Under the pieces are notes generated by a model. That model saw only the letters and a list, made by a program, of their open reading frames with translations. It was not told where the DNA came from and ran no database searches. The position numbers and the translations under genes are program-made. Positions 22,591-32,338 of a stretch of DNA of 41,715 bases are shown one piece after another. The stretch's first letter is position 1, and each line of letters begins with the position of its first letter. Origin of the DNA: a virus; the IMG/VR virus record IMGVR_UViG_3300046000_006392, positions 1 through 41,715 of that record. One strand, given 5' to 3'.

Positions 22591-23048
22591 TGTCTGAACT
22601 CGCCACAGTCGAAAATCGTTCTGAGCTGGCTATCACACGCGATGACGTGGACCAGTTTGAGCGCAGCCTGTTCGAGTTTGCCCGTGCCACCGATTCTGAG
22701 GTAGTGCCGGCGGTGACCAACCATTTTGGCCCCGGCGTCTACATGCGTGAGATGTTCCTCGATGCGGGTGTCATGGTGGTGGGACATTCCCACAAGACCG
22801 AGCATTTCAATATCCTGCTTTCGGGCACCATGCGCGTCGTCGTCGATGACAAAGTCGAAGAGATGACCGGCCCGAAGATCGTGCTTTCCAGCCCCGGCAA
22901 AAAGAAAATCGGCTATGCTATTACCGATTGCCGCTGGTTAACCGTCCACCCAACTCACGAAACCAATCTCGACAAACTCGAAGAAGATTTAATCGAGAAA
23001 AGTGACGCTCATTTAGAGCATCAAAAACTTAAACTTATCGCATCATGA
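22590..23048 (+). CDS. Cupin-fold phage protein
   Basis: 152 aa from the ATG at 22590, which shares its A with the upstream stop (TAATG). The central part reads as a cupin: FGPGVYMREMFLDAGVMV, then GHSHKTEHFNILLSGTMRVVV (about 69-89) with the H-x-H-x3-E/H metal motif, and a second strand set with SSPGKKKIGYA. The C-terminus has HPTHETNLDKLEEDLI. Small cupins of this kind occur among phage structural genes, but no reaction is known. Metal-binding residues look intact. It overlaps the ejection gene by four bases. Confidence 0.72.
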   Translation: MSELATVENRSELAITRDDVDQFERSLFEFARATDSEVVPAVTNHFGPGVYMREMFLDAGVMVVGHSHKTEHFNILLSGTMRVVVDDKVEEMTGPKIVLSSPGKKKIGYAITDCRWLTVHPTHETNLDKLEEDLIEKSDAHLEHQKLKLIAS

Positions 23049-24064
23049 GCTTCGTATCCCTTGGAACTGCCATCACTGCCGGCGCCCTTACCGGTGGAGC
23101 CGCTGCCGCTGCCGGCGTCGCAGCTTCTGGTGCCGTTCTGGGCGCCGGCACGTCGTTGTACAACGCCAGTCAGGCCCGCGTGACCGGGAATAAACAGGCC
23201 GACCTTGCTCAACAGGCTGTCGACAAACAGCGCGCACTGCTTGGTAGTCTGAAATATGAGCCTATCGACATCGAGAAACTCAAGACCGAAGCCACGGCCA
23301 ATGCGATCACCAATGCGAAAAACTCTCTCGCGCTTGAGCGCGAACTTAGCCCTGCGGTGGCGGCTGCTCGTGTCGGCCTTTCGGAGCAGATTAGCAAAGA
23401 CCTCGCTCTGGGTGGTAAACTTTCTCCTGACATTGCTAATCAAGTTGCTCGGGCTTCTCGCACCATGGGCGCTTTGAGCGGTGCGCCGGCCGGCCCGCTC
23501 ACCGCTGCGTCTATCGGCACCACGGCCGAGGCGCTGAAACAGCAACGGATGGCGAATGCTTCTGGGTTGCTTGCGGCCAATAAATTACCGGTTTCCGGTC
23601 TTGATCCCGGCCAGATTGCGGCGCTTGAAGCGCAACAGAGTGCGGCCATGAACCAGTTCAATATCGCAAAGGCGGGCGGCCAAGCGAACCTCCTCGGTAG
23701 CGAAGCAAATATCCAAGCTGGTCGATTGGGTACGCAAGCCGGCGCTGATGCTTCACTGGTGAGCGGCATCACCGATGCCCTCGGCAAATTTGGCAGCCTC
23801 TATGCCGGTCTTCCAAGGACGGCTACGCCCCCTTCATCGCTGAATTTTAGCGGGAATTATGGGCTTACTGGGGTTGGAGATACCAGTGGTTTGCTGGGTT
23901 CCGTTCAATCTACCCCCGTGAATTACACCCTAGGCAGCGGTGGCTATGTACCCGGCGCTTCGCTTTCGGGCACTCCATCTTTTGGTCAAGGGCTACTCTC
24001 AGGGATTCCAACTTTTGGTCAGGGTTTGCCTACGCCTTCGTATAAGCCCAAGCCATTAACCTAA
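23045..24064 (+). CDS. Putative internal virion (ejection) protein
   Basis: 339 aa. The N-terminus is a hydrophobic Gly/Ala run (about 7-37) that could enter membrane, followed by long Ala/Gln/Lys-rich helices (about 50-220) and a low-complexity Gly/Ser/Pro C-terminus. Such proteins leave the capsid with the DNA and build a conduit across the cell envelope in podoviruses such as T7 and P22. It is the first of four neighbouring genes of this type. The call rests on composition and order. Confidence 0.62.
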   Translation: MSFVSLGTAITAGALTGGAAAAAGVAASGAVLGAGTSLYNASQARVTGNKQADLAQQAVDKQRALLGSLKYEPIDIEKLKTEATANAITNAKNSLALERELSPAVAAARVGLSEQISKDLALGGKLSPDIANQVARASRTMGALSGAPAGPLTAASIGTTAEALKQQRMANASGLLAANKLPVSGLDPGQIAALEAQQSAAMNQFNIAKAGGQANLLGSEANIQAGRLGTQAGADASLVSGITDALGKFGSLYAGLPRTATPPSSLNFSGNYGLTGVGDTSGLLGSVQSTPVNYTLGSGGYVPGASLSGTPSFGQGLLSGIPTFGQGLPTPSYKPKPLT

Positions 24065-24071
24065 TCTTATC

Positions 24072-25505
24072 ATGGCCCTCGAAACTTCTGGATTCCAAGT
24101 CCCAGCCAGCATCCGCGCACCGGAGATTCCCAGTAACATCGGCAAGGTCGATGTGAGGGGAATCTATGATAGCGTGACCAATGCGCTCAGGTCTTACGAG
24201 GCTATCCGCACGGCTCCAGCCATGCAGAATGCCGTCGATGCCGAGTTGGCGTTGAAGACCACCCGCGACACCATCGAGAAGGGCCTAGTAGCGCCCGAAG
24301 CGGCTGCACGGGCGGCTAACGCAAATCTGCTCAAAAGCAAATCGGAAGCCGGCATGGGCCTTGTCGCTCCTCAAACGGAAGCAGAGCGTCAGAAGGCGCT
24401 GCTCACTACGGCAGAAGCTGGCGTAGGTTTGGGCACGGTAGCTCAGCGCGCTAAATCTGATCGGCTGAAGCGGGAAGCGGAAGATGTGGCAAACATCCTC
24501 CGATCAGACCCAGTGCTTGCGAAGAGGATGCTAGAGAATAAGAGCCTCACTTCAACCGTTCGCACCATAAACGAATTGCAGTCGATGTTGGCTGACCCCA
24601 ATCGCACGGAAGATGAAAAGGCAGCAATCCGCGTACAGCTTAAATTGCAGCAAACTGCGGATCAAAAAGCAGCTGACGATCTTGCCAAAAGCGGCGTAGG
24701 GTTGATGCAGCTAAACGATGGTAGAATAGTGCGCTATGCTAAAACCGGTACGGGGGTAGAAATTGTTGGCGCGCCTGAAACGCGAATCGGGTCTTTCTCT
24801 CCGTTGGCTACTCCAGCACCTACGGGTACTGCGGGTCCGTCTGCGGAGTCTCTGCGATTTGGTAACGCGGCTATCTCAGCACCAGTCCCGGGCATGACCG
24901 CTCCTGCGGCTGCACCGACCCCAGCCCCGGCTGCTCCTGCGGCTGCACCGGCTGCGGCTGGCCCAGCGATTAATCCGTTTGCCGGCGTTACTCCTGAGCA
25001 AAAAGCGGAGGCTACTGCCCGAGTCGCAAAACAGAAAACGCTGCCTAAAGTTCGTCAAACTGTTCGTGCTTTAGAAGATAAAACCGAGCTTGTGGACGAT
25101 GCAATCAACCAAGCCTTGGCTTTGGCGGATACGACTACAACCGGTATCGTAGGCAGCTTGGGTAAAGATATCCCCGGCACGAACGCTTACAAATTACGAA
25201 GCATTCTAAACACCATTGGTACGAATGTCGGCTTCGATGCCTTGACTGAGATGCGTCAAAATTCCCCAACGGGTGGCGCGCTAGGTAACGTATCCGACAC
25301 GGAAAATAAGCTGCTCCAAGGTACGATTGCGGCTCTTGATCAAGGATTGGATGCTCAATCTTTAAGGGCGAATTTGGAAGCCGTACGCAGAGCTCGAAAT
25401 GGTGCCCTAAGACGAGTTCGTGAGGCTTTTGATAAGGATTTTGGTGACACCTATGCGGGCTCAGCGGATTCCAATAGCCTCGAAGAACGTCTGAAGCGAT
25501 ACTAA
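24072..25505 (+). CDS. Putative internal virion (ejection) protein
   Basis: 477 aa, helical and Ala/Lys/Glu-rich (about 1-215), then a short beta segment (LMQLNDGRIVRYAK), a Pro/Ala-rich linker (about 245-300) and a second helical domain to the end. No enzyme motif is seen. The gene lies 7 bases after the preceding ejection gene and 7 bases before the next. Ejection role inferred from position and composition. Confidence 0.6.
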   Translation: MALETSGFQVPASIRAPEIPSNIGKVDVRGIYDSVTNALRSYEAIRTAPAMQNAVDAELALKTTRDTIEKGLVAPEAAARAANANLLKSKSEAGMGLVAPQTEAERQKALLTTAEAGVGLGTVAQRAKSDRLKREAEDVANILRSDPVLAKRMLENKSLTSTVRTINELQSMLADPNRTEDEKAAIRVQLKLQQTADQKAADDLAKSGVGLMQLNDGRIVRYAKTGTGVEIVGAPETRIGSFSPLATPAPTGTAGPSAESLRFGNAAISAPVPGMTAPAAAPTPAPAAPAAAPAAAGPAINPFAGVTPEQKAEATARVAKQKTLPKVRQTVRALEDKTELVDDAINQALALADTTTTGIVGSLGKDIPGTNAYKLRSILNTIGTNVGFDALTEMRQNSPTGGALGNVSDTENKLLQGTIAALDQGLDAQSLRANLEAVRRARNGALRRVREAFDKDFGDTYAGSADSNSLEERLKRY

Positions 25506-25512
25506 TAATTCC

Positions 25513-27378
25513 ATGCCTGACATAAAACAGTTGGAGTCCGCGTTCATCAAAGCCGATGACGCGGCCAAAGCTGGTGATGCTCAAGCTGCCGAGGACGCAC
25601 GCGCCTTTGCAGCGGAGTTAAAGCGTCTTCAGACACCGTCGGCTTCAGCAAATTTCTCACCGGCTCCCGCATCCACGGCCAAGCTCTATTCTGAAGACCC
25701 GTCCATGTACACCATGGGGCGGGAAATGCTCACGGGTGCAGGAGCAACCACGGCGGGGCAAATGATCGGTACTGCGCTCCTTCCGGGCGTGGGTACGGCC
25801 ATCGGTGGGAGCATCGGTGGTGGTGTGGGTAATCTCACCAATCAAATTCAGCGCATGGCTGAAGACCCCAACTATGAATTTCGTTGGGGCGAGCTGCTGG
25901 CTGATGTTGGCACGGGTGCTATTCCCGGGTCTGGCGTGGTTAAAGCGGGCATTAAGCCCATCCTCAAAGAAGCGGCTAAACAAGGCGTAGCCGGCGCCGC
26001 TGCTACCACCGTGCAATCGGGGTTAGACAAAGGCGAGCTGCCATCGGCTAAAGAATTGGCGATTGGTACGGCCCTTCCCGCTGTAGTGGGTGGAGGCGTA
26101 CAAGCCGTCCTCCCGAAGTTGCCCGGTGGACGCGTAGAATCGGTGCCCGGGGTCACACCTCAGAAAATTCGTACTCTTGAAGAGGGTCAGGCAAAAGGAC
26201 TTTCAGTCCTCCCCACCACTCTTGACCCATCGTTCTCCAATAAACAGCTGGAGAGCTATGGTGGTGCCGTAGCGTCCAAGCGTCAGGTGCAACAAGCAAA
26301 TGCCGAAAAGGTGCCAGCGTTAATTCGAGAAGAATTAGACCTTGTTCCCGATGCCGACGGCCGGGTTGCCGAGTTGTCTCCGGGCCTTCTTAAACAGCTC
26401 CGAAAAGATGCGGGTGAAGCCTACAACGTCATCGACGAGATTCAGAAAAAAGCTAAGACTGAGTTAGATCAGTTGGAAAAGGCCCGTGCCCAGATTGATT
26501 TAGAGCCCGATCCAAAACAGCGTGAGATTTTGTTGGATCAATACGATCAACAAATCGCATCTAATAAAGCCATTTTGGAAACTCAAGCGGCTGCGGACGT
26601 GAAAAAGCTGCGCGAGTTGCGCGGAGAATCTCAGAAAAACTTTGATAAGTATTACAACTCTGGTGGCAAGAACGTCGAAGCTCAGACGGCTGCGTACGAT
26701 CTCAAAGACCAAGCTAGACAGCTTGAGTTGGATATCGAGGACGCCATGCGTAAAGCTGGGTTTGAGGATGCTGCGAATAACCTAAAACGGGCTCGGGAAA
26801 AGATTGCTAAGACCTACAATGTCGAAGAGGCGCTAAACCTTGGAGATTTCTCCATCGATCCCGACGTCTTCAAAAAGCAGTTGGATCGGGGCGTCCCGTT
26901 AAGTGGAAATCTCGAACTTTTGGGGCAATTCAAATTGGCGTTTCCAAGCAGCCTTGCCGACCCGACCAAAATTCCCGCTCCCGGCGTGAGCAATGTCTCC
27001 AGCATCCTTCAAGGGGCTATGGGCATGGGTACGCTCATGGGTACTGAAGGATTGCCGTTGCCCGCTCGTTTGCTGCTTTCTGGTGCGGCTACTGCCGCGT
27101 TACCCGTGACTCGTGAAATGGCTCGCAACCGGCTTCTCTCTCCGTCGGTGCAAGGGTCTCTCTCGGAAGCCATCAGTCCAAAATTGTTTGCCAGTGCAGA
27201 GGCTGCTGCGGCGGGTACGGCTGCCAAGCAACTCGGCCAAGAAGCTGGGCGTACCGAGACGCGTCCCATCACCAAGATGGATGTCGACTATCTTCGATCC
27301 AATCCAGATACGGCGAAACAGTTTGACGAGAAATTCGGTGCGGGCACTTCTGCCAAGTGGCTTACCGGTAAAAAATAA
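25513..27378 (+). CDS. Putative internal virion (ejection) protein
   Basis: 621 aa. A Gly/Ala-rich, weakly hydrophobic stretch lies at about 75-115 (GTALLPGVGTAIGGSIGGGV within it), a second at about 180-200 and a third at about 500-540. Between them are long charged coiled-coil helices (about 290-450). This alternation suits a protein that changes from soluble to membrane-associated during DNA ejection. It is followed two bases later by the largest ejection-type gene. Confidence 0.62.
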   Translation: MPDIKQLESAFIKADDAAKAGDAQAAEDARAFAAELKRLQTPSASANFSPAPASTAKLYSEDPSMYTMGREMLTGAGATTAGQMIGTALLPGVGTAIGGSIGGGVGNLTNQIQRMAEDPNYEFRWGELLADVGTGAIPGSGVVKAGIKPILKEAAKQGVAGAAATTVQSGLDKGELPSAKELAIGTALPAVVGGGVQAVLPKLPGGRVESVPGVTPQKIRTLEEGQAKGLSVLPTTLDPSFSNKQLESYGGAVASKRQVQQANAEKVPALIREELDLVPDADGRVAELSPGLLKQLRKDAGEAYNVIDEIQKKAKTELDQLEKARAQIDLEPDPKQREILLDQYDQQIASNKAILETQAAADVKKLRELRGESQKNFDKYYNSGGKNVEAQTAAYDLKDQARQLELDIEDAMRKAGFEDAANNLKRAREKIAKTYNVEEALNLGDFSIDPDVFKKQLDRGVPLSGNLELLGQFKLAFPSSLADPTKIPAPGVSNVSSILQGAMGMGTLMGTEGLPLPARLLLSGAATAALPVTREMARNRLLSPSVQGSLSEAISPKLFASAEAAAAGTAAKQLGQEAGRTETRPITKMDVDYLRSNPDTAKQFDEKFGAGTSAKWLTGKK

Positions 27379-27380
27379 TC

Positions 27381-30300
27381 ATGGCAAATCCCTACGACAA
27401 ATTCGACAGCGCAGAACTTAATGCGGTTGCTCAAAGCGCCGTGTCGGGTGTTGGTGCGATACCCAAGGGAGCTGCCATCCTCGCTTCTCGCGTTGCTGAG
27501 CAACCCATCGTCGACGAGTTTGGTCGGCCGGTTGATCCCAGCCAGATGGAGAAAAAACCGCTGTCGAGTATCGAGCGAATGGCGGGGATAAAGGCCGATC
27601 CGGTTTATCAGTTCGGTGAAGAGCTCCAGCAAGGCGCCCGAGAGGCATACCCCGTGCCTGAAGAGCAGGAGAAAAATTGGGGCGTTAAGTTTTCCCGCAT
27701 GGTTGGTGGTTTTTTACCTCTTCTCGGGTCGGGCCCCTTGGCTCCTGCAACTATTGGCCTCCAATCCATCGGGGATCGCATGGGCGAAGCCTACGAGTCG
27801 GAAATCGGGGCTGGTAAGACGCCTGAAGAAGCTGCGGCAGCGGCTGAAAAACAGGCCCTAGCATCGGGCGCTCTTCAAGCCACACTTTTCAAATTCCTCC
27901 CCGAACCCCTAAAGAAAACCACCGATAAACTGATTGTTGATCGGATGTCCAAGAGCCTTGTCAGCGAGTTTTTCGCCAAACGTGGAGCTCAAGCGGTTCA
28001 AGGCGGCATTGAAGGTGCCGCTTCCATGGTTGGCGAAAACGTGATCGCTGGAAAACCGCTCGAAGAGGGCGTGGGGGAAGGCGCGGCCGCATTGAGCGCC
28101 CTAAATACGCTCATGCCCCGAGGCGCATCGGCTGCAAAAGCCAAGACGCCGTCAGAGAAAATCCTTTCCCGTCGTGTAGAAGAAACCGCACCAACGCAGC
28201 CGGTGCCAGAAGCAGAACCCACGGCGGGCATGTTGTCGGGCGAGCGTTCGGCACCGGCTGCGACCATTCCAGAACCCACCCTGCCGCTTGTTACCGAGGC
28301 CGCCCCTAAACCGTTGCTGGCTGAAAAACAGACTTTTGGTGGAGTTGAGTATACCAAGACCGAAAAGGGTTGGGTAGACCCCGAGGGTAAGCCTATTGAC
28401 CCATCGGTTGAAGAGCTGTTGCCCAGTGCAAAAGCCCTAGATGACCCCAAGCTACTCGAAAATCCCGACGCTTGGGCTGACAAAGTTTTGGCCGACCGCA
28501 AAGGCCAAGTTAGCTCTAACATCGATCCAGAACTTGCGACGGCGTATGTGATCAAAGGCTCGATGATCCTGTCTCGCGGCGTCAAAGACTTCGCAACTTG
28601 GAGTACCGAGATGGTGAAGGAGTTTGGTGAGTCGATTAAGGCTCAACTCGACGTGCTTTGGGCTGAAACCAACAAAGCTCACGAAGGTCTTACCATGACG
28701 CGCCGTGCTTCTGGCGTGGCGGCAAGCCCCGTCGTTACCGACATCAATTTTGATCGTGCTCGTCGCAACCTTACTTCGGCCGACCAAGCCAGTTTCAAAA
28801 TGAAGATGCAGGAGTTAGCTCCTGATGCGACGGTGAGTAACGCCATTGGTGACTGGGTTGATGGAGCAGAAAACTCGGTTGCGGCCGTGTTCGATTACAA
28901 TAAACCGGTTGAGGAACTTCGTCGATTGGCGGCTTCTGCCGGCCTTTCCCGCGATCAGAAAGCCGCTTTGTGGTGGACCACTGACTCCAATGGCAAAGAC
29001 GCGACGCATTTCATATCGTGGCCTAAAGATGTTTCGATAGCGGACGCTCGTCAATCGATGATCGATGCCGGCTTGGACAACCGCACCCTTACTCAGACCG
29101 CTGACGGTGTTCAGGGTTTCGTGTTTGACGGTGGGCAACAAGCTCTTAATAAGATCGAGCAACTTCATGAACACTCCACAAAACCAAGTATCGAATCCAG
29201 TGCCGCAACCGGCGAATTTATCGGCGATTTCTCCAGTGTTAAACGCCCCGATGGAGAACGCGAAGGCGGCCGCGTTGCCGCCCGAGAAGCCTACCGAGAC
29301 GTATTGGGAACGTCTCTCAAAACTAGAGCGCGTAAAGATGTCGCCCAACCTGAAATTGTCGGGGTTGGTAGTCAGCCAGAGACGGCCGGAATAACTTCAG
29401 ATTTACTCGCTTCAGAGCCCGTAAAAGCGCCTCTGGCGACCGAGGTTCCCGCCAAGCCCGAGCCCATCAAAGAGCGGCCCGATTTACCTGTTACGAGCGC
29501 CCTCAACACGCTCTACGCTCGCGAGTCGGCTCTCCCAGTCAGTGGTAAGCGTACCAACTCCGAAGTAGCTCAACAGATTCAAGAGGCTGCAATCGACCAT
29601 TGGGGTGGTGAGCCGGTAACCTCAAAAACGATAACTCCCGAGCAAGAATCCGCGATTGTTGATAACGCCGCTCAAGAGGTTTTGGCTGGCTTGAAACAAG
29701 GTGGTAATGCTGCCGACTGGTACACCACAGCGGTTAAAAAAGCTCTGGCGATTGCCCGCGTCCTCCATCCAGAATTGGCCAGTGATGAAGCCGCACAAGC
29801 TGCCGGCTTCTCGAACGCTAAAACCGCTGAGCTGGGCATGGCTACGGCTTTGGCCATCACGTCTCAAAACCTGAATGTTACGCAAAACACTCGTTTCGCG
29901 AATGACCAATTTAAGATTCTGAAAGAGACGGGGCGTTTTGACCCTAGCATCGACTACGGCACCAAAGCCGAATCGATCTCTGGAAATCTCGAACTAGCTA
30001 ACAAGCTCTTAGACCTTAAAGGCTGGGACGGCGTAAACGAGCTGCTGAATAAAGAATTTACCGTTGGGGAGTTGTCCGAAATTGCCTCACAAATAACCGG
30101 CAAAGACGCCAAGATCGCGGGCCGCGTAAACGATATCGTGAATGGCTCTGCCCTGTTCGGTCCTAAAATCGGTGGCGGATTCCTGCAAAACCTGTTGGGC
30201 AATTTTAATCCTGTTACGGTCGATCTTTGGATGCGTCGCACTTGGGGACGCTGGACCGGCGACGTGCTTCCAGACCCCGTAAACGCCGTACAAATTGCTC

Positions 30301-31058
30301 GAATGGTCGACGGATTGAAGGAGGTTGGAATCCCACTTCCCGAGGTCTTAAAAGGTGTTCGTACCGTGTCGCAAGGCGGCAAAAAGGGTACGACCATATC
30401 CGAAAAAACGGCTGAACGCCTCCTCTCAAATCCCGAATCAGTTGATAAAATTTACTCGGCAGCGGACGAGCTAGATAGCCGCTGGAACAAGGTTTATGAC
30501 CAAGTTCGTAACGGCATAACCCCTGAGCAAGCTGCCGCCGTACGCGATGGCTCTCTCAGCCTTGAAGCCTTGAGTAAACAGCTGGTAAAGCCGTTGCGGG
30601 ATCGCGAAGCCGCATGGGTCAAATTCAAAGAGGGCTCCGAAACTAAACTCAGCAACAAAGACCGAGAGGCTTTCTACCAGTCTTACGATGCGAGCAAAGG
30701 TCGGACCGAAACTCTGACGAATAAAGAGCTTTCGGGTAACAAACCGACGTGGGCAAAAGCCGCTCGGGTTATCTCCAACATCTTAAAACCGGTTGATGTC
30801 CCAAGCGACCAAGATCGTGAAGTTATTAACCGCATTGTGAACAAAGTCCGTGTCGGTCTTGAGCAGCGCGGCATGAAAACAACCAACGCGGATATTCAAG
30901 CCATTCTCTGGTATCCTGAAAAGGACATCTGGGCTAAATTGGCTGGAGATTCTGAGAGCAACCTGAAAAACTCCTACGATGAAGAATTTCTTAAACTCGC
31001 CAAAGCGCAGGGGCTCGGAGAGCAAGCGAACAACGCTCTCCAAGCCTTCAACCAATAA
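27381..31058 (+). CDS. Large internal virion (ejection) protein
   Basis: 1225 aa, the largest product of the ejection cluster. The N-terminal 260 residues hold Gly/Ala-rich amphipathic segments. A linker rich in Pro/Glu follows, then central helical regions. From about residue 700 comes a domain I recognise in giant virion proteins of many phages: ADWYTTAVKKALAIARVLHPE (about 774-794), ALAITSQNLNV (about 824-834), GPKIGGGFLQNLLGNFNP (about 929-946) and LWMRRTWGRWTGD. Its activity is not known to me. Its length fits the large T7 gp15/gp16-type ejection proteins. It is the last gene of the late operon; a long hairpin lies 18 bases past its stop. Confidence 0.68.
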   Translation: MANPYDKFDSAELNAVAQSAVSGVGAIPKGAAILASRVAEQPIVDEFGRPVDPSQMEKKPLSSIERMAGIKADPVYQFGEELQQGAREAYPVPEEQEKNWGVKFSRMVGGFLPLLGSGPLAPATIGLQSIGDRMGEAYESEIGAGKTPEEAAAAAEKQALASGALQATLFKFLPEPLKKTTDKLIVDRMSKSLVSEFFAKRGAQAVQGGIEGAASMVGENVIAGKPLEEGVGEGAAALSALNTLMPRGASAAKAKTPSEKILSRRVEETAPTQPVPEAEPTAGMLSGERSAPAATIPEPTLPLVTEAAPKPLLAEKQTFGGVEYTKTEKGWVDPEGKPIDPSVEELLPSAKALDDPKLLENPDAWADKVLADRKGQVSSNIDPELATAYVIKGSMILSRGVKDFATWSTEMVKEFGESIKAQLDVLWAETNKAHEGLTMTRRASGVAASPVVTDINFDRARRNLTSADQASFKMKMQELAPDATVSNAIGDWVDGAENSVAAVFDYNKPVEELRRLAASAGLSRDQKAALWWTTDSNGKDATHFISWPKDVSIADARQSMIDAGLDNRTLTQTADGVQGFVFDGGQQALNKIEQLHEHSTKPSIESSAATGEFIGDFSSVKRPDGEREGGRVAAREAYRDVLGTSLKTRARKDVAQPEIVGVGSQPETAGITSDLLASEPVKAPLATEVPAKPEPIKERPDLPVTSALNTLYARESALPVSGKRTNSEVAQQIQEAAIDHWGGEPVTSKTITPEQESAIVDNAAQEVLAGLKQGGNAADWYTTAVKKALAIARVLHPELASDEAAQAAGFSNAKTAELGMATALAITSQNLNVTQNTRFANDQFKILKETGRFDPSIDYGTKAESISGNLELANKLLDLKGWDGVNELLNKEFTVGELSEIASQITGKDAKIAGRVNDIVNGSALFGPKIGGGFLQNLLGNFNPVTVDLWMRRTWGRWTGDVLPDPVNAVQIARMVDGLKEVGIPLPEVLKGVRTVSQGGKKGTTISEKTAERLLSNPESVDKIYSAADELDSRWNKVYDQVRNGITPEQAAAVRDGSLSLEALSKQLVKPLRDREAAWVKFKEGSETKLSNKDREAFYQSYDASKGRTETLTNKELSGNKPTWAKAARVISNILKPVDVPSDQDREVINRIVNKVRVGLEQRGMKTTNADIQAILWYPEKDIWAKLAGDSESNLKNSYDEEFLKLAKAQGLGEQANNALQAFNQ

Positions 31059-31076
31059 AGAGCCGCTAGAACCGCA

Positions 31077-31111
31077 CGATTTGACGGGCTCAATGACGCC
31101 CGATCAAATCG
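31077..31111. terminator. Long hairpin in convergent gap; candidate bidirectional terminator
   Basis: CGATTTGA (31077-31084) pairs with TCAAATCG (31104-31111), and CGGGC (31085-31089) with GCCCG (31098-31102), leaving one bulged A at 31103 and an 8-base loop: a 13-bp stem. It lies between the ends of the late operon (31058) and the minus-strand GT4 gene (31130). No T-run follows on either strand, so release may need a factor; it could also be an RNase stop for both transcripts. Confidence 0.6.
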
Positions 31112-31129
31112 GTAAATTCGCCAAAGCCC

Positions 31130-32338
31130 TCATGGCCGCCGGCCGATCCGGTAGCTCTCAGGCGAATACCAGCCCGCGCCGCTGAGGTCGTTGATTTGGC
31201 GAAACGCCGCGTCGTAAATCTTCCCGCACGCTTGGAGTGAATACCGAGCGCGGGTTGTATCAGCCACGACCTTACGGTCGAGATGGCGCGTGGCTTCAAT
31301 GCCGTGCATCCAATCTCCGAGCGTGTTGCAGCGGTAGCCGGTGACACCTTCCACGATGGTCTCGGTGAACGCGCCATAGCCTACCGCGAGGAGTGGAGTG
31401 CCGCACAGCATCGCCTCAACGCCAGAGCCGGCGAAGGGCTCGACGAATGACGTGGGCATGAGCATGCAGCGGGCGTTGTTGATCAGGTCGGAGCGGGCGC
31501 GGCCATGCACGGGGCCGACGTACTCGATGTTGAGGCAATGGTCTTCTGGGCGCGGATCACCGAGAACGTGGCTCATCACCTCTTTCTCAAAATTACCTTG
31601 GCCGGCGAACACGAACCGAGGCGGAACCTCTTTGGTTTCTTTGCTGCGTTTGGCGAACTCGCGGATGATGGCCGCGATGGTGGTCATGCCTTTCTCGGGC
31701 GTGATGCGACCCATGAAAACGATGTAGTCGTCTTTGCCGGTGCCTACCTGCCAGTCATCGAGGTCGAAATAGTTCGGCACCACCCACGAGTAGAACCGGT
31801 TTTGGCCGCGCTCGCCTTGCGGCACGGACGCGTCGTGATCCCAACGGCCCCAGTGGTAGTGGCGCCACGCTTGAGACTCGAAGATGCGCCAACAACCGAA
31901 CGGCTTGTCGCCGTATCCAATACCAGACTCGACGTGCTGGCACTGGGGGAAGATGCCGACGAGCGACTCGTGAGCCCGACCGAATGGGTGAAGGATGATG
32001 TCGCCCGGGGCGACTCGCTTGGCCAGCTCGGTGATCAAACGGCTGTTAAACGTGGGCCAACCGAACTGTCCGATTACGGCGTGATTTCCATGAAATTCTT
32101 TGGCGTCGGGGCGGGGGTAAAACTCGGCAAACTCCTTGGCGTTGAGGATGGGTACGAACTCGGCCGCGTCGGTGGCGTCGCTGCCCTCGTTGGCGTAGAG
32201 AACCGTTTCCCAGCCGTAGGGCTTCATCATCTTGGCCCATCGGCGGCATTTGCCGCTGAACGCGCAATGGCTATAGGCATCGGTAAGTAGCGTGTGGAAA
32301 CAGGCTACCATGTGTAGCCGAGGGAGTTTGGTGGGCAT
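31130..32338 (-). CDS. Glycosyltransferase family 4 (group 1) protein
   Basis: 402 aa. GT-B signatures are in the C-terminal half: DYIVFMGRITPEKGMTTIAA (about 223-242) and VEPFAGSGVEAMLCGTPLLA (about 317-336), followed by FTETIVEGVTGY. These are the EX7E-type donor-binding elements of GT4 enzymes, with E318 and E326 as likely donor-contact residues. The N-terminal half binds the acceptor. There is no membrane segment. It is transcribed away from the Dps-like gene and towards the late operon, apart from the four GT-type genes near the capsid gene. Capsid, fibre or host surface glycan could be its target. Confidence 0.85.
   Translation of the reverse strand: MPTKLPRLHMVACFHTLLTDAYSHCAFSGKCRRWAKMMKPYGWETVLYANEGSDATDAAEFVPILNAKEFAEFYPRPDAKEFHGNHAVIGQFGWPTFNSRLITELAKRVAPGDIILHPFGRAHESLVGIFPQCQHVESGIGYGDKPFGCWRIFESQAWRHYHWGRWDHDASVPQGERGQNRFYSWVVPNYFDLDDWQVGTGKDDYIVFMGRITPEKGMTTIAAIIREFAKRSKETKEVPPRFVFAGQGNFEKEVMSHVLGDPRPEDHCLNIEYVGPVHGRARSDLINNARCMLMPTSFVEPFAGSGVEAMLCGTPLLAVGYGAFTETIVEGVTGYRCNTLGDWMHGIEATRHLDRKVVADTTRARYSLQACGKIYDAAFRQINDLSGAGWYSPESYRIGRRP

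Noticed and set aside
31093-31185. Small plus-strand frame (MTPDQIGKF start) after the ejection gene
   Set aside because: Its ATG sits in the loop of the hairpin, it overlaps the GT4 end and has no start signal.
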